Counted from the stretch's first letter, positions 44,689 to 54,451 are shown. The stretch is DNA of 64,000 nucleotides from Paraflavitalea devenefica (GCF_011759375.1 NZ_JAARML010000003.1:372001-436000); one strand, 5' to 3'. Notes: generated by a model from the letters alone, not told the origin. Numbers and translations are program-made.

Positions 44689-46809
44689 ATGGAACAGTCT
44701 TATGTTGATGAAAGAGAAAGCAGCAGTAGCTTTGATGTAAAGCGGTTCCTGACTAAAGTAGGGAAGAATTACGGCTGGTGTATTGCTGCCGTTGTTCTTT
44801 GTATGGCCGCGGCTTATACCTGGTTACGGGTTACGGTACCCTTGTACCAGGTGGCAGCTTTTATCCAGGTACAACCACCCAATGAAGCTGCTAATATATT
44901 GGGCGGTTCTCCCTTTTCTTCTACCGGCAATGCCAATGCCAGGAACTATCCTGATGTAAATGGTGAAATATTTAAACTGCAATCTGCAGCATTGATCGGG
45001 GAGGTGGTGGATTCGTTGAAGCTGGATATAAAAATAACCCCAAAGGGGAAAGTGCAGGTAAACAGGGAAGCTGCCATAGCGGGCATTGCCCGGCGACTGA
45101 TCGTGGCGCCTGTTCCCAAAGGAGGGATGGGCATGTTGCAGGTAGTGATGCGGGATGAAAAACCCGAACGGGCTCAACAGATCGTTAATGTATTGATCTA
45201 TAAATATGATCTTGCCAATTATATTTTTAAGAATAAGGCCCTGCGTTCAGAAATAGCATTTCTCGACAACAGGCTGGCTACTGTTAATGAAGAACTGAAT
45301 ACCCAGGAAAATTATGTGCGCAATTTTAAAGCCAGCAACAAGATCAATGATGTATCCTCTTCGGCCAACCAATTGCTGAGCAGCCTTACCAGTATTGATT
45401 CCAAAAAGAGCGACAATGATTATAAGGAAAGCTTGTTGAAGCTGATAGAAGCGAATATCCAGGCAGCGGGGGGCAGGGAAGAAAGGATCAATGTACCCGG
45501 TTTGCAGGATGTAGACCTGGCCAACCTGGTAGCCAAATACAATGACCTCGTTTCGCAGAAGAGCAATATACTGGAACAGGGCGCGCCCAAGGACCTGCGG
45601 TTACCGCCTATCAATGTAAAACTGGAGAGTACCAGGGTGCATATTGTAAACCGCATTGCCAGCATCCGGCAGGAGCTGGCTACAAGCAATAATTTCCTGG
45701 CCAGCCAGGAACGCAGTACCACCGGCAGGTTTGTAACATTGCCGGAAAAGGAAAAAGATTATATACAGGTAAACCGCCTGCTGAATATCAAGCAATCATT
45801 GTACGTCTTCCTGCTGCAAAAAAAAGAAGACAAGAATATTGAATTCGCTTCATCAGGTATATCGGGATCACGCATCGTTGACTGGGGGGTGAATGGCGTA
45901 CAGGACCCCAAGCCTTCCATCGTCTATGCCGCAGCTTTTCTTGCAGGGCTCCTGTTGCCGGTGATGGTGATATTGATAAGGTTCCTGCTGAATAAGCGCA
46001 TTGAAACACCGGCAGACATCTACAAAACGACCACGCTGCCCATTGCAGGGGAAATTGCCCTGGTGTCACGTCTCGAACAGGAGATGGTGATGAAAAAAGA
46101 CAATGTATCACCGGTGGCCGAACAGTTCAGGACCCTCCGTACAAATATGTTATACGTCAACAAGGGCGCCTCGGCCAAAGTGGTATTGATCACTTCCGGT
46201 ATCAGTGGCGAGGGGAAAAGCTTTATCAGTTTGAACTTGGCTAATACATTGGCCATTAGCAACAGGAAAGTGGTATTGGTAGAATTTGACCTGCGCAATC
46301 CAGGTTTATCGGCCAGCCTTGGCGCTGCCAATACCACTGGTATTGCTAATTTCCTGGCCGAAGAAACAGATGTAGCGTCCATCATTCAACCGGTGACAGA
46401 ATACGAAAACCTGTTCTTTATCAGTTCAGGCAATCCCTTGCCGGCCAATCCGGGCGAGATCATTCTCAATAACAGGATGCAATTGTTGTTTGATACCCTG
46501 AAAAAGGAATTTGATTTTATCATCCTGGATACGCCGCCTATTGAAGCGGTATCTGATGCGCTGGCGCTTGGCAAATGGGCCGACTGCTCCTTCTTTGTTA
46601 TCCGCCATAAATATTCTTTACGGTCGTCCCTGGTGCGTATGAACCGGTTGTATGAAGACCAGAAGATCCCACGTCCCGGCCTGATCGTAAATGGCATTAA
46701 GCCCGGTGAAGGATTCAACAATGTACATGGCTATGGTTATGGATATGGAGATATGACCAGGATGAAGCGGAAAAAGAATAAAGATCGCACTAATCTAAAA
46801 ATTGCCTGA
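44689..46809 (+). CDS. Wzc-like chain-length determinant with cytoplasmic tyrosine kinase domain
   Basis: The 706-residue protein has a Wzz domain flanked by two membrane helices (about 27-48 and 405-428) with a long coiled-coil periplasmic part. A BY-kinase domain follows: Walker A ISGEGKSFISLNLA (K510), Walker A' LVEFDLRNPG, Walker B FDFIILDTPPIE. The tail holds a short tyrosine cluster (HGYGYGYGD) and then a lysine-rich end. Such kinases set polymer length and export through cycles of tyrosine phosphorylation. A separate phosphatase was not seen in the window. Confidence 0.93.
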   Translation: MEQSYVDERESSSSFDVKRFLTKVGKNYGWCIAAVVLCMAAAYTWLRVTVPLYQVAAFIQVQPPNEAANILGGSPFSSTGNANARNYPDVNGEIFKLQSAALIGEVVDSLKLDIKITPKGKVQVNREAAIAGIARRLIVAPVPKGGMGMLQVVMRDEKPERAQQIVNVLIYKYDLANYIFKNKALRSEIAFLDNRLATVNEELNTQENYVRNFKASNKINDVSSSANQLLSSLTSIDSKKSDNDYKESLLKLIEANIQAAGGREERINVPGLQDVDLANLVAKYNDLVSQKSNILEQGAPKDLRLPPINVKLESTRVHIVNRIASIRQELATSNNFLASQERSTTGRFVTLPEKEKDYIQVNRLLNIKQSLYVFLLQKKEDKNIEFASSGISGSRIVDWGVNGVQDPKPSIVYAAAFLAGLLLPVMVILIRFLLNKRIETPADIYKTTTLPIAGEIALVSRLEQEMVMKKDNVSPVAEQFRTLRTNMLYVNKGASAKVVLITSGISGEGKSFISLNLANTLAISNRKVVLVEFDLRNPGLSASLGAANTTGIANFLAEETDVASIIQPVTEYENLFFISSGNPLPANPGEIILNNRMQLLFDTLKKEFDFIILDTPPIEAVSDALALGKWADCSFFVIRHKYSLRSSLVRMNRLYEDQKIPRPGLIVNGIKPGEGFNNVHGYGYGYGDMTRMKRKKNKDRTNLKIA

Positions 46810-46857
46810 AACAACAGGTAAACGCTTCTTTATGAAAATCATACATCACTACCGCCT

Positions 46858-48651
46858 GTGCAGCTAAAATATAAGAACGGTTTTTGGGGGTATCTCAAAT
46901 TTTACTACCAGATCATTGGCAACAGGTTACTGCTGTTCCTGGGATTAAGTGTACTGATCAGTTGTCTCGACGGCATTGGACTGGCTATGTTCATTCCCTT
47001 GCTGCAGGTAGTATCAGAAGGAAGCAATGCCGGGAGTGAGGATGCATTGGGACAGCTCCGGTATTTTACCCACTTTATCCGGCTGCTTGGATGGGACCTG
47101 ACCGTTACCACCATTTTAATGACCCTGGTGGCTTTGTTTACATTAAAAGGGCTCATGCGGTTTGCGCAGCTTAGCTATTATGCCAAACTAAGGCAGGTCT
47201 TCATCAAAAAAATACGGTTCAGCCTGGTTAATAACTTGCAGGCATTGTCCTACAGCGCTTTTTCAAAGCTGGATGCCGGCAGGATACAGAACACGTTGAC
47301 GGTAGATGTGCAGCGGCTGTTCCAGACCATGAGATTTTATTTTGATGCGGCCCAGGCCTTTGTGATGCTGAGTACTTATATGGTGCTGGCCTTCCTGGCC
47401 AATTACCAGTTTGCTTTCCTGGTGTGTATAGGTGCGGCTTCATCCAACTTTATTTACCGGAGGATCTATAAGGCTACCAAACGGATGTCGGTGGAGCTGT
47501 CCAAAAAAGGAAGTGACTTTAATGGCTTCCTGTCGCAGACCACGCTGTACTTTAAATACCTGAAATCCACCAATACCTTTAGCCGCTATGCCCGGAAACT
47601 AAAGCAGGTGATCAATGACGCGGAATACCTCAACCGGAGGATCGGTAACATGAATGCCATTACCACCAGCGTCAAAGAGCCCATGATCATTCTGGTCGTA
47701 ACGGCGGTCATATTATTACAACTGAACTGGATGGGCGCCAGCTTAAGCACCATTATTTTAAGCCTCTTGCTTTTCTACCGGGCATTGAGCTTCCTGGTAA
47801 CCGTACAAAACCATTGGCAGGGCTTCATAGAGAATATAGGCGGCATGAATGCCGTGGCCTGTATGCTGGACGAAATGAGCCTGCTGCATGAAGTAAAAGG
47901 CTCTACACCGTTTACGGCCATTGAAAAGCAGATCAGTTTGCAACAGGTAACTTTCCAGTATGATAGTAAGCCTGTATTGGATGGCATCAATATTACCATC
48001 CCGAAAAAAAATACAGTAGCGCTTGTGGGTGAAAGCGGCGCGGGGAAAACCACCATTGCCAATATGATCGCGGGACTGATCTATCCTGCCGGCGGTGAAC
48101 TGCTCATTGATGCTGTCCCTATCCGCGAAATAGACCTCGACAGCTACCGCGACCGGATCGGTTATATCTCCCAGGAATCGGTCATCTTCAATGATTCTAT
48201 TTTCAATAATGTTACTTTCTGGGCAGAACCCACACCCGGCAATAAAAAGCGGTTTGACGAGGTAATTGAAATGGCTTCCCTCACCGCATTTGTACGTTCC
48301 AGGCCCCAACAGGAACATACCGTGCTGGGTGATAATGGCATACTGATCTCCGGCGGACAAAAGCAGCGTATTTCCATTGCACGTGAGCTGTATAAGAATA
48401 CCGAGATACTGATCTTTGATGAAGCGACCTCCGCCCTTGACACCGAAACAGAAAAAATTATCCGGGAGAATATTGAAAAGCTATACGGAAACCTTACGAT
48501 GATCCTGATTGCCCATCGCTTATCTACCATTAAAAGGGCCGATACCATCTACCTCATCGAACAAGGTAAAGTGGCTGCCTCCGGCTCTTTCGATGAAATG
48601 ATCCATAAGTCCTCCAGGTTTAAAAAATTAGTAGCGCTTCAGGCGTTTTAA
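46858..48651 (+). CDS. ABC transporter, fused membrane and ATPase domains (possible lipid-linked glycan flippase)
   Basis: Translation from a GTG at 46858 gives 597 residues; the only nearby ATG (46832) opens an 11-codon frame. Six membrane helices (about 20-320) precede the ATPase domain with Walker A GESGAGKTT (K397), signature ISGGQKQR, Walker B ILIFDEATSALD and switch histidine AHRLS. The MsbA/PglK-like half-transporter build and its place after Wza/Wzc fit a flippase for lipid-linked repeat units. No Wzx-type flippase is present in the window, which supports this inference. It could instead export a lipid or peptide. Confidence 0.85.
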   Translation: MQLKYKNGFWGYLKFYYQIIGNRLLLFLGLSVLISCLDGIGLAMFIPLLQVVSEGSNAGSEDALGQLRYFTHFIRLLGWDLTVTTILMTLVALFTLKGLMRFAQLSYYAKLRQVFIKKIRFSLVNNLQALSYSAFSKLDAGRIQNTLTVDVQRLFQTMRFYFDAAQAFVMLSTYMVLAFLANYQFAFLVCIGAASSNFIYRRIYKATKRMSVELSKKGSDFNGFLSQTTLYFKYLKSTNTFSRYARKLKQVINDAEYLNRRIGNMNAITTSVKEPMIILVVTAVILLQLNWMGASLSTIILSLLLFYRALSFLVTVQNHWQGFIENIGGMNAVACMLDEMSLLHEVKGSTPFTAIEKQISLQQVTFQYDSKPVLDGINITIPKKNTVALVGESGAGKTTIANMIAGLIYPAGGELLIDAVPIREIDLDSYRDRIGYISQESVIFNDSIFNNVTFWAEPTPGNKKRFDEVIEMASLTAFVRSRPQQEHTVLGDNGILISGGQKQRISIARELYKNTEILIFDEATSALDTETEKIIRENIEKLYGNLTMILIAHRLSTIKRADTIYLIEQGKVAASGSFDEMIHKSSRFKKLVALQAF

Positions 48652-48661
48652 CCCACGACTC

Positions 48662-49741
48662 ATGATACCTGTTACTAAACCCTTCCTGCCACCGGTGGAG
48701 GAATATGAATCCTACATCAGGGATATCTGGCAGCGCCAATGGCTGACCAATAATGGCCCCCTGGTCAATGAATTTGAGTTGAGGATAAAAATGTACCTCG
48801 ATGTGCCCCACATGTTGTACGTGGCCAATGGAACCATTGCGTTACAACTGGCCATCCGGGCGCTGGAATTAACAGGTGAAGTGATCACTACGCCCTTTTC
48901 CTTCATAGCCACTACCAGCAGTGCTATGTGGGAGAATTGTAAACCGGTATTTGTAGACATACATCCTGCCACGCTCAATATAGATCCTGACAGGATTGAA
49001 GCGGCCATCACTCCCCGCACCTCGGCCATACTGGCCACCCATGTATTTGGAAATCCCTGCGACATCGCTGCCATTGATGACATTGCCAAAGCGCATAACC
49101 TGAAAGTGATCTATGACGCTTCCCATTGCTTTGGTACGAAATACAATGGCCGGTCGGTATATGCCTATGGCGATATCAGCACCACCAGCTTTCATGCCAC
49201 CAAAATTTTTCATACGGTGGAAGGAGGCGCTGTATTCACCCAGGATCCCGAACTGCTGAAGAAAATGGCCTATATGCGCAACTTTGGCTTTGACGGGCCT
49301 GAGAATTTTGCCTGTGTGGGCATCAATGCCAAGAACTCTGAATTCCATGCGGCCATGGGGCTGGCGAACCTGAAATATGTGGATGAAATTCTGTCCAAAA
49401 GAAAAGAGCTGTATCTATATTATACAGAGAACCTGGAGCGGCTGGATAAAGAGCTGCAGCTAATCCAGAAGAACACGGTATACAATTATTCCTATTTACC
49501 TATCCTGCTGCCTTCTGAGGAACTGATCAAAAAAATTGAAATGTACCTCAATGCCAACCTGATTTACCCAAGAAGGTATTTTTACCCATCCCTGCATACA
49601 TTGAAATTTGTAGACCAATACGAATGCCCGGTGAGTCTTTGTATTTCCAAACGGGTTATGTGCCTGCCCATGCATCATAAGTTGACCACAGAGGAGGTAA
49701 ACTTTGTAATAAGGATATTGTTCAGAGCACAGAACTATTGA
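48662..49741 (+). CDS. DegT/DnrJ/EryC1/StrS sugar aminotransferase
   Basis: The 359-residue protein opens with IPVTKPFLPPVEEYESYI and has the PLP lysine in SFHATKIFHTVEGG (K181), the aspartate block YDASHCFGTKYNGRSV, and the ATHVFGNPCD block. It is closest in pattern to VioA/FdtB-type enzymes that add an amino group to a dTDP-4-keto-6-deoxysugar. The start lies 10 bp after the ABC gene. The upstream dTDP-sugar enzymes are not in the window and may be encoded elsewhere. GNAT genes downstream could acylate the new amine. Confidence 0.9.
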   Translation: MIPVTKPFLPPVEEYESYIRDIWQRQWLTNNGPLVNEFELRIKMYLDVPHMLYVANGTIALQLAIRALELTGEVITTPFSFIATTSSAMWENCKPVFVDIHPATLNIDPDRIEAAITPRTSAILATHVFGNPCDIAAIDDIAKAHNLKVIYDASHCFGTKYNGRSVYAYGDISTTSFHATKIFHTVEGGAVFTQDPELLKKMAYMRNFGFDGPENFACVGINAKNSEFHAAMGLANLKYVDEILSKRKELYLYYTENLERLDKELQLIQKNTVYNYSYLPILLPSEELIKKIEMYLNANLIYPRRYFYPSLHTLKFVDQYECPVSLCISKRVMCLPMHHKLTTEEVNFVIRILFRAQNY

Positions 49742-49744
49742 ACG

Positions 49745-50452
49745 ATGAAGATGGCCATCATGCAACCGTATTTCTTCCCTTATCTTGGGCAGTTTCAGCT
49801 TATTCATGTTGTTGACCGGTTTATATTATGCGATGATGTTCAGTACATCCGGCATGGATGGATCAACAGGAACAGGATACTCAGTCCGGGAGAGGGTTAT
49901 CAATACATCATCGTACCGGTATCGAAACATAAAAGTCATGATCCCATTAAGGACATCCGGGTGGTGGAAGGGGGTACCTGGAAGCGTACGATACTCCGGC
50001 AGGTGGAATATTACCGGAAAAAAGCGCCTTACTATGAACAGGTCAGGCAATTGATACACGATTGCCTGCAGCAGGAAGAAACAAACATCACCAAATTGAA
50101 CAGCCGCTGCCTGCAGGCAACCTGTAACTATATCGGCATTCAATACAACATGGCTATCTCATCAGAACTGGGTCTTAATTATTCAGAGGTACAGGTTACC
50201 GGCGACTGGGCTTTGAAGATCTGCGAACAACTGGGCGCTACTGCCTATTTTAATCCGCCCGGCGGAAGGGAGCTTTACGAAAAGGAGGTGTTCGGAAAAA
50301 GCAATATTGAGCTGCATTTCGTAAAACCCAATCTCAGGGAATACAATCAATACAATAATGGATTTTTGCCTGGCCTGTCTATTATTGATATTATGATGTT
50401 CAATCATCCTGTTGAGATTCATGAAATGTTAAATGATTATCAGTTATTATGA
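49745..50452 (+). CDS. WbqC-family protein (module A)
   Basis: The 235-residue protein has the WbqC opening MQPYFFPYLGQFQLI, then DDVQYIRHGWINRNRI, NPPGGRELY and LSIIDIMMFN. WbqC-like proteins are found in O-antigen clusters, and their biochemical role is not settled, though a sugar-modifying role is often supposed. It is paralogous to the protein at 52904. It starts 3 bp after the aminotransferase stop and overlaps the next gene by ATGA, so translation is probably coupled. Confidence 0.9.
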   Translation: MKMAIMQPYFFPYLGQFQLIHVVDRFILCDDVQYIRHGWINRNRILSPGEGYQYIIVPVSKHKSHDPIKDIRVVEGGTWKRTILRQVEYYRKKAPYYEQVRQLIHDCLQQEETNITKLNSRCLQATCNYIGIQYNMAISSELGLNYSEVQVTGDWALKICEQLGATAYFNPPGGRELYEKEVFGKSNIELHFVKPNLREYNQYNNGFLPGLSIIDIMMFNHPVEIHEMLNDYQLL

Positions 50453-51408
50453 CTCCCATAGGTGGGTATTACGAGCTGGAACTGACCAGGGGGGCACATC
50501 GTTATCATACCACCCCTTATACCTTTAAGAGCGGCCGGTCGGCGCTTCATTACATTCTTCAGTTGGTAAAGCCGTCGCTGGTATACGTTCCCTTCTATAC
50601 CTGCAATGGTTTGCTGGAATCTTTTGAGGCTGCCCAAACCCATTACCTGTTCTATGAGATCAATCACCTGCTGGAGCCTGATGAATTGCCGGAACTGGGG
50701 CCACATGAATATTTCCTGTACATCAACTATTTTGATGTTAAGCGACAATTTGTACAGCGTCTTTCCGATAAATACAGGGATAGGCTCATTGTTGATTGTA
50801 CGCAGGCCTTCTTTATGAAAGGCAATGGCTGGTCATGGTTCTTTAATTCATGCCGTAAATACTTTGGCGTACCCGACGGATCATTCCTGTATGCCCCGCA
50901 ACACATCAACCTGTCTGGCTATTCCGGCAGGAATGAACAATACCTCGTTTCCCACCTGATCACCAGGTTCAACGATCATGTACAGGAAGGATACCGGGCC
51001 TTTCTTGAAAATGAGGTGCTGTGCGGCACTGAAATTACCGGTATGTCCAAATTGAGTGAATACCTGCTTTCCAACATTAATTATGAAATGGTGATCGGCA
51101 AACGGTATAGCAACTACAGTTACCTCGATACTGTTTTCCGGGAGCAGCATTTATTTCCACCGGAGGGCCGTGACGATTGTGTGCCCATGGTATACCCGGT
51201 ACTGTTGAATAAGCCGGTAAGCAGAAAGTTGTTTGGCGATCACCAGGTATTTATTCCCACCTATTGGACAGATGTGCGGGAACGGGATTACCCTGGTTTT
51301 GAAATTGAAAAATTAGTCTCGGATCATTTATTGCCGCTTCCCATTGACCACCGGTATAACCAGGTAGATATGGAAAGGATGGTAAAGCTGATAAAAAACC
51401 TGACATGA
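50449..51408 (+). CDS. Short DegT-like PLP-fold protein (module A)
   Basis: The 319-residue protein resembles the large domain of DegT-type aminotransferases. Residues 25-60 (FKSGRSALHYIL, YVPFYTCNGLLESF) match the phosphate-cup region. IVDCTQAFF holds the PLP-ring aspartate, and SCRKYFGVPDGSFLY holds a candidate Schiff-base lysine (K137). It is shorter than the VioA-like enzyme upstream, mostly ahead of the lysine. It could be an aminotransferase, a dehydratase-like relative, or a non-catalytic partner. It is linked by 4-bp overlaps to the genes on both sides. Confidence 0.6.
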   Translation: MTPIGGYYELELTRGAHRYHTTPYTFKSGRSALHYILQLVKPSLVYVPFYTCNGLLESFEAAQTHYLFYEINHLLEPDELPELGPHEYFLYINYFDVKRQFVQRLSDKYRDRLIVDCTQAFFMKGNGWSWFFNSCRKYFGVPDGSFLYAPQHINLSGYSGRNEQYLVSHLITRFNDHVQEGYRAFLENEVLCGTEITGMSKLSEYLLSNINYEMVIGKRYSNYSYLDTVFREQHLFPPEGRDDCVPMVYPVLLNKPVSRKLFGDHQVFIPTYWTDVRERDYPGFEIEKLVSDHLLPLPIDHRYNQVDMERMVKLIKNLT

Positions 51409-51953
51409 ACTACTCAGTGTACATACGACCCCTCGTCATTCAGGATGCACTGGTGTCCTACCAATGGCGTAATAACCCCCGGATATGGCGGTTTACCGGC
51501 GCAAGACCCGATAAATACATTACCCCCGAAATAGAAACTGCCTGGCTTATGGAGGTGCTTCAGCGGGAGAACGAAAGGCGGTTTGCGATATGCCTGCAAG
51601 GAGATAATAGATACATAGGGAACATTTTCCTGACGGACATCCTCGACAGGGAAGGGCAAATGCACATTTTTATCGGTGAAATGGAGTACTGGGGCAAACG
51701 AAGGGCTTACGAGGCCATCTGTTTAATATTTGACCATGGGTTTAATGAATTAATGCTGGATACGATCTACGTACAGATCAACTCCAGGAATGCTGCGGCG
51801 ATCATATTGGGTCAATCAGTTGGCTTCCGGAAGATATCAGAGTACTACGATACCAATAAAGAAATGATGCTGGAGAAAATGATCTTTACACGGCACATGT
51901 ATGATTTGCAGGCCCACCGGGATAATGCCAACAAAGAAGCGGACCAGCTTTAA
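51405..51953 (+). CDS. GNAT-family N-acetyltransferase, RimJ/RimL-like (module A)
   Basis: The 182-residue protein has the GNAT layout: VYIRPLVIQDALVSYQWRNNP, RFAICLQGDNRYIGNIFLTDI, HIFIGEMEYWGKRRAYEAICLIF (acetyl-CoA binding loop region) and DTIYVQINSRNAAAIILGQSVGFRKI. In a polysaccharide cluster such enzymes usually acylate amino-deoxysugars made by the DegT aminotransferase. It overlaps the preceding gene by 4 bp. The acyl group and sugar are unknown. Confidence 0.85.
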   Translation: MNYSVYIRPLVIQDALVSYQWRNNPRIWRFTGARPDKYITPEIETAWLMEVLQRENERRFAICLQGDNRYIGNIFLTDILDREGQMHIFIGEMEYWGKRRAYEAICLIFDHGFNELMLDTIYVQINSRNAAAIILGQSVGFRKISEYYDTNKEMMLEKMIFTRHMYDLQAHRDNANKEADQL

Positions 51954-52000
51954 TAAACAGATACCCCCTGCCTGAAACAGTATACAAAAAACACAATCAG

Positions 52001-52834
52001 ATGACAAGGCCATTGGTCTCGGTATGTATTATCACGTTCAACCACGAAAATTACATCAGGCAGTGCCTGGAAGGGGTGGTAATGCAACAAACCGATTTTC
52101 CCTTTGAAGTGGTCATTGGGGAGGATTGCTCTACCGACAATACCCGGCGTATTGTTGCGGAATTTGAAGCCAGGTATCCAGGCATCATCAAGCCGGTATA
52201 CCATACAGCCAACGTGGGAGGCGCCAGGAATGGGTACGAGTTTTGTTATCCCCGGTTAACCGGTAAGTATATAGCTATATGTGAAGGAGATGATTACTGG
52301 ACCGACAACTGCAAATTGCAGAAACAGGTTGACTTCCTGGAACGGCATCCGGCGTATGTAATGTGTTTCCACCGCGTACAAAGCGTGGATGAAAATGATA
52401 AGCTGCTCAATGGACAGGAAGCATTGAACAGTATAGCCTCTTACGATCCACGGGAAATCTTTCATATCAGTATTCCCACCCTGTCTGTGGTATTCAGGAA
52501 ATGCTTTGAGGTGATACCCCCTGAGATGTTCAAAGCAAAAAGCGGCGACACTTTCCTGTTTGGTTTGCTGTCGGGATATGGAAAGGCGGCCGACCTGGGA
52601 TTTGTCGGTGCCAGGTACCGTAAGCACAGTGGCGGTGTATACAGTCCTAAAAAACTGGTGGACCAGTTTAAACAGACTATTGAAACGAGGAAATTGATGA
52701 AACAGTGCTCCCTATTTGCCAAAGAGCAAAAAACAGAAATTCACAAGGAGATCAGGAAGAGGAAAATATTGTACATCAAGTATTTTATTAAAAAGTACGA
52801 ACTGCTGAATTCCTTTAAAATATTTATAGCATAG
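52001..52834 (+). CDS. Glycosyltransferase family 2 (module A)
   Basis: The 277-residue GT-A enzyme has VSVCIITFNHENYIRQCLEG, FEVVIGEDCSTDNTR, the DXD-type block EGDDYWTD, and a basic C-terminal helix (KEIRKRKILYIKYFIKK). It lacks membrane helices and would act at the inner face of the membrane on a lipid-linked acceptor. It is clearly paralogous to the enzyme at 55005, with matching blocks such as KLQKQVDFLE, HISIPTL and KSGDTFLFG. The donor sugar cannot be told from sequence. Confidence 0.92.
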   Translation: MTRPLVSVCIITFNHENYIRQCLEGVVMQQTDFPFEVVIGEDCSTDNTRRIVAEFEARYPGIIKPVYHTANVGGARNGYEFCYPRLTGKYIAICEGDDYWTDNCKLQKQVDFLERHPAYVMCFHRVQSVDENDKLLNGQEALNSIASYDPREIFHISIPTLSVVFRKCFEVIPPEMFKAKSGDTFLFGLLSGYGKAADLGFVGARYRKHSGGVYSPKKLVDQFKQTIETRKLMKQCSLFAKEQKTEIHKEIRKRKILYIKYFIKKYELLNSFKIFIA

Positions 52835-52903
52835 ATCCGATAAGTATGATACCTGAAATTATTGATGTTGTTTATTTCCCCTTAACTCAAAAATTAAGCA
52901 TCC

Positions 52904-53602
52904 GTGAAGCTTGCTATCATGCAACCCTATTTTTTCCCTTATATCGCCTATTACCAAATGGTAAAGGCTGTTGACAGGTTCGTTTTTTATGATGATGTCA
53001 ATTATATCAAGGGGGGATGGATCAATCGTAACCGTATTTTAATAAACGGTATTCCTTCCTATATCAATGTAATAATGAAAAATGCCAGTCCCTTTAAGCA
53101 TATCGATGAAATAATAGTAAATGACAGGATCCAATGGAAGGACAAATTACTGAAGTCGATACGATTGAACTATGCGAAGGCGCCCTTCTTAAAAGAGGTA
53201 TTCCCGTTGGTAGCCTCTGTTGTGTATATTAAAAGTAACAGACTGGTAGATTATTCGAGAAAGAGTATTGAAGAAGTAATGGCTTATCTTGAAATTAAAA
53301 AAGATTTTGTGGAGAGCTCAAAAATATACAATAACGCTCACCTTAAATCAATAGAAAGAATACTGGATATCTGCAGGCAGAGTAACTCAACAGAATATAT
53401 AAACCTTATCGGCGGAAGAAGCTTGTACAACAAAGAACTGTTCAAAGAACATGGGGTTGATCTCTTTTTTATTGATAGCGGAATTGTTACTTATCCTCAG
53501 TTTAAGAGATACTTTGTTCCTCATCTTTCAATAATAGACGTCTTGATGTTTAATCCCAAAGAACAGGTTATTAATATGCTGGATAAGTATCGGTTGGCCT
53601 AA
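52904..53602 (+). CDS. WbqC-family protein (module B)
   Basis: Translation starts at a GTG (52904), giving 232 residues with MQPYFFPYIAYYQMV, DDVNYIKGGWINRNRIL, LIGGRSLYNKELF and LSIIDVLMFNP. It is the second WbqC homologue in the cluster. The gene is AT-rich: the line 53281-53340 has about 30% GC by direct count, well below neighbouring genes, which suggests separate origin. It begins 69 bp after the GT2 gene. Confidence 0.88.
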   Translation: MKLAIMQPYFFPYIAYYQMVKAVDRFVFYDDVNYIKGGWINRNRILINGIPSYINVIMKNASPFKHIDEIIVNDRIQWKDKLLKSIRLNYAKAPFLKEVFPLVASVVYIKSNRLVDYSRKSIEEVMAYLEIKKDFVESSKIYNNAHLKSIERILDICRQSNSTEYINLIGGRSLYNKELFKEHGVDLFFIDSGIVTYPQFKRYFVPHLSIIDVLMFNPKEQVINMLDKYRLA

Positions 53603-53654
53603 GCATATTGTGATTGATCATCAATATTGCTTTTTAGTTACAAAATATTATATT

Positions 53655-54437
53655 ATGATGCCGATAACAGATTTTCTTACTGCTATTAAAGAAAATGGCT
53701 GGGTACACTTTAAACAATGTCTCGAACCCGCTTTTGTAGACGAACTAAACAGCGCACTGGTAACAACCTATGAGATCTGCCGGAATATACAGCTTAGAAA
53801 TGGGCTGGCCGGGAATACAGATGGTACTGTACATCATGTGCTTGGTCAACAACCGGTCTTTCTGCAATTTATTAAAAGGCTGGAGTTACATGATTATATA
53901 AAATCGTTTTTTAGTGTTCCTTATATCCTGAATTCTTTTGGAGGGGTTATTAATTTGCCGCATAAAGCTTCCTACGTATGCAACATGCACCGCGATATCC
54001 GCACCTTTTATAATATTCCCATGATGATGAACATGCTGGTGATGCTGGATGATTTTACATTGGAAAATGGGGCAACCTATTTTTTGTCAGGTTCTAACAA
54101 ATACGATGAAAGACCTGATGAAATATATTTTTATGAGCATGCCGACAGGGCCATAGGGAAAGCCGGTGATATTATCCTGTTCGATTCACTGGTGTGGCAT
54201 GCCGCTGGAAAAAATACAACCGATAAAGCTAGAAGGGCGCTTACACTCACCTTTTCCCGGCCTTTTATGAAGCAGCAACTCGATTACCCCCGCCTGATTG
54301 GCTACGACCGTAACAACGATGAGGAGTTTTCAGAAGAGGTGCGCCAGGTAATTGGCTATAATGCCCGGGTGCCGGTTGACCTGGATGAATGGTACCAACC
54401 TCCTGCCAAAAGATTTTATAAGCCAGGGCAGGGATAA
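53655..54437 (+). CDS. Phytanoyl-CoA dioxygenase (PhyH) family protein (module B)
   Basis: The ATG at 53655 gives 260 residues; an upstream ATG at 53610 would add 15 with no clear benefit. The Fe(II)/2-oxoglutarate motif is complete: HRD (H112, D114) in VCNMHRDIRTF and the distal histidine in VWHAAG (H182), with an arginine-rich segment after it (KARRALTLTFSR) to bind 2-oxoglutarate. Family members hydroxylate many small molecules. Inside this cluster it may hydroxylate a sugar or acyl group. It occupies the slot held by the PLP-fold gene in module A. It is also AT-rich at its start. Confidence 0.85.
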   Translation: MMPITDFLTAIKENGWVHFKQCLEPAFVDELNSALVTTYEICRNIQLRNGLAGNTDGTVHHVLGQQPVFLQFIKRLELHDYIKSFFSVPYILNSFGGVINLPHKASYVCNMHRDIRTFYNIPMMMNMLVMLDDFTLENGATYFLSGSNKYDERPDEIYFYEHADRAIGKAGDIILFDSLVWHAAGKNTTDKARRALTLTFSRPFMKQQLDYPRLIGYDRNNDEEFSEEVRQVIGYNARVPVDLDEWYQPPAKRFYKPGQG

Positions 54438-54451
54438 GCAAAACCGATGAT

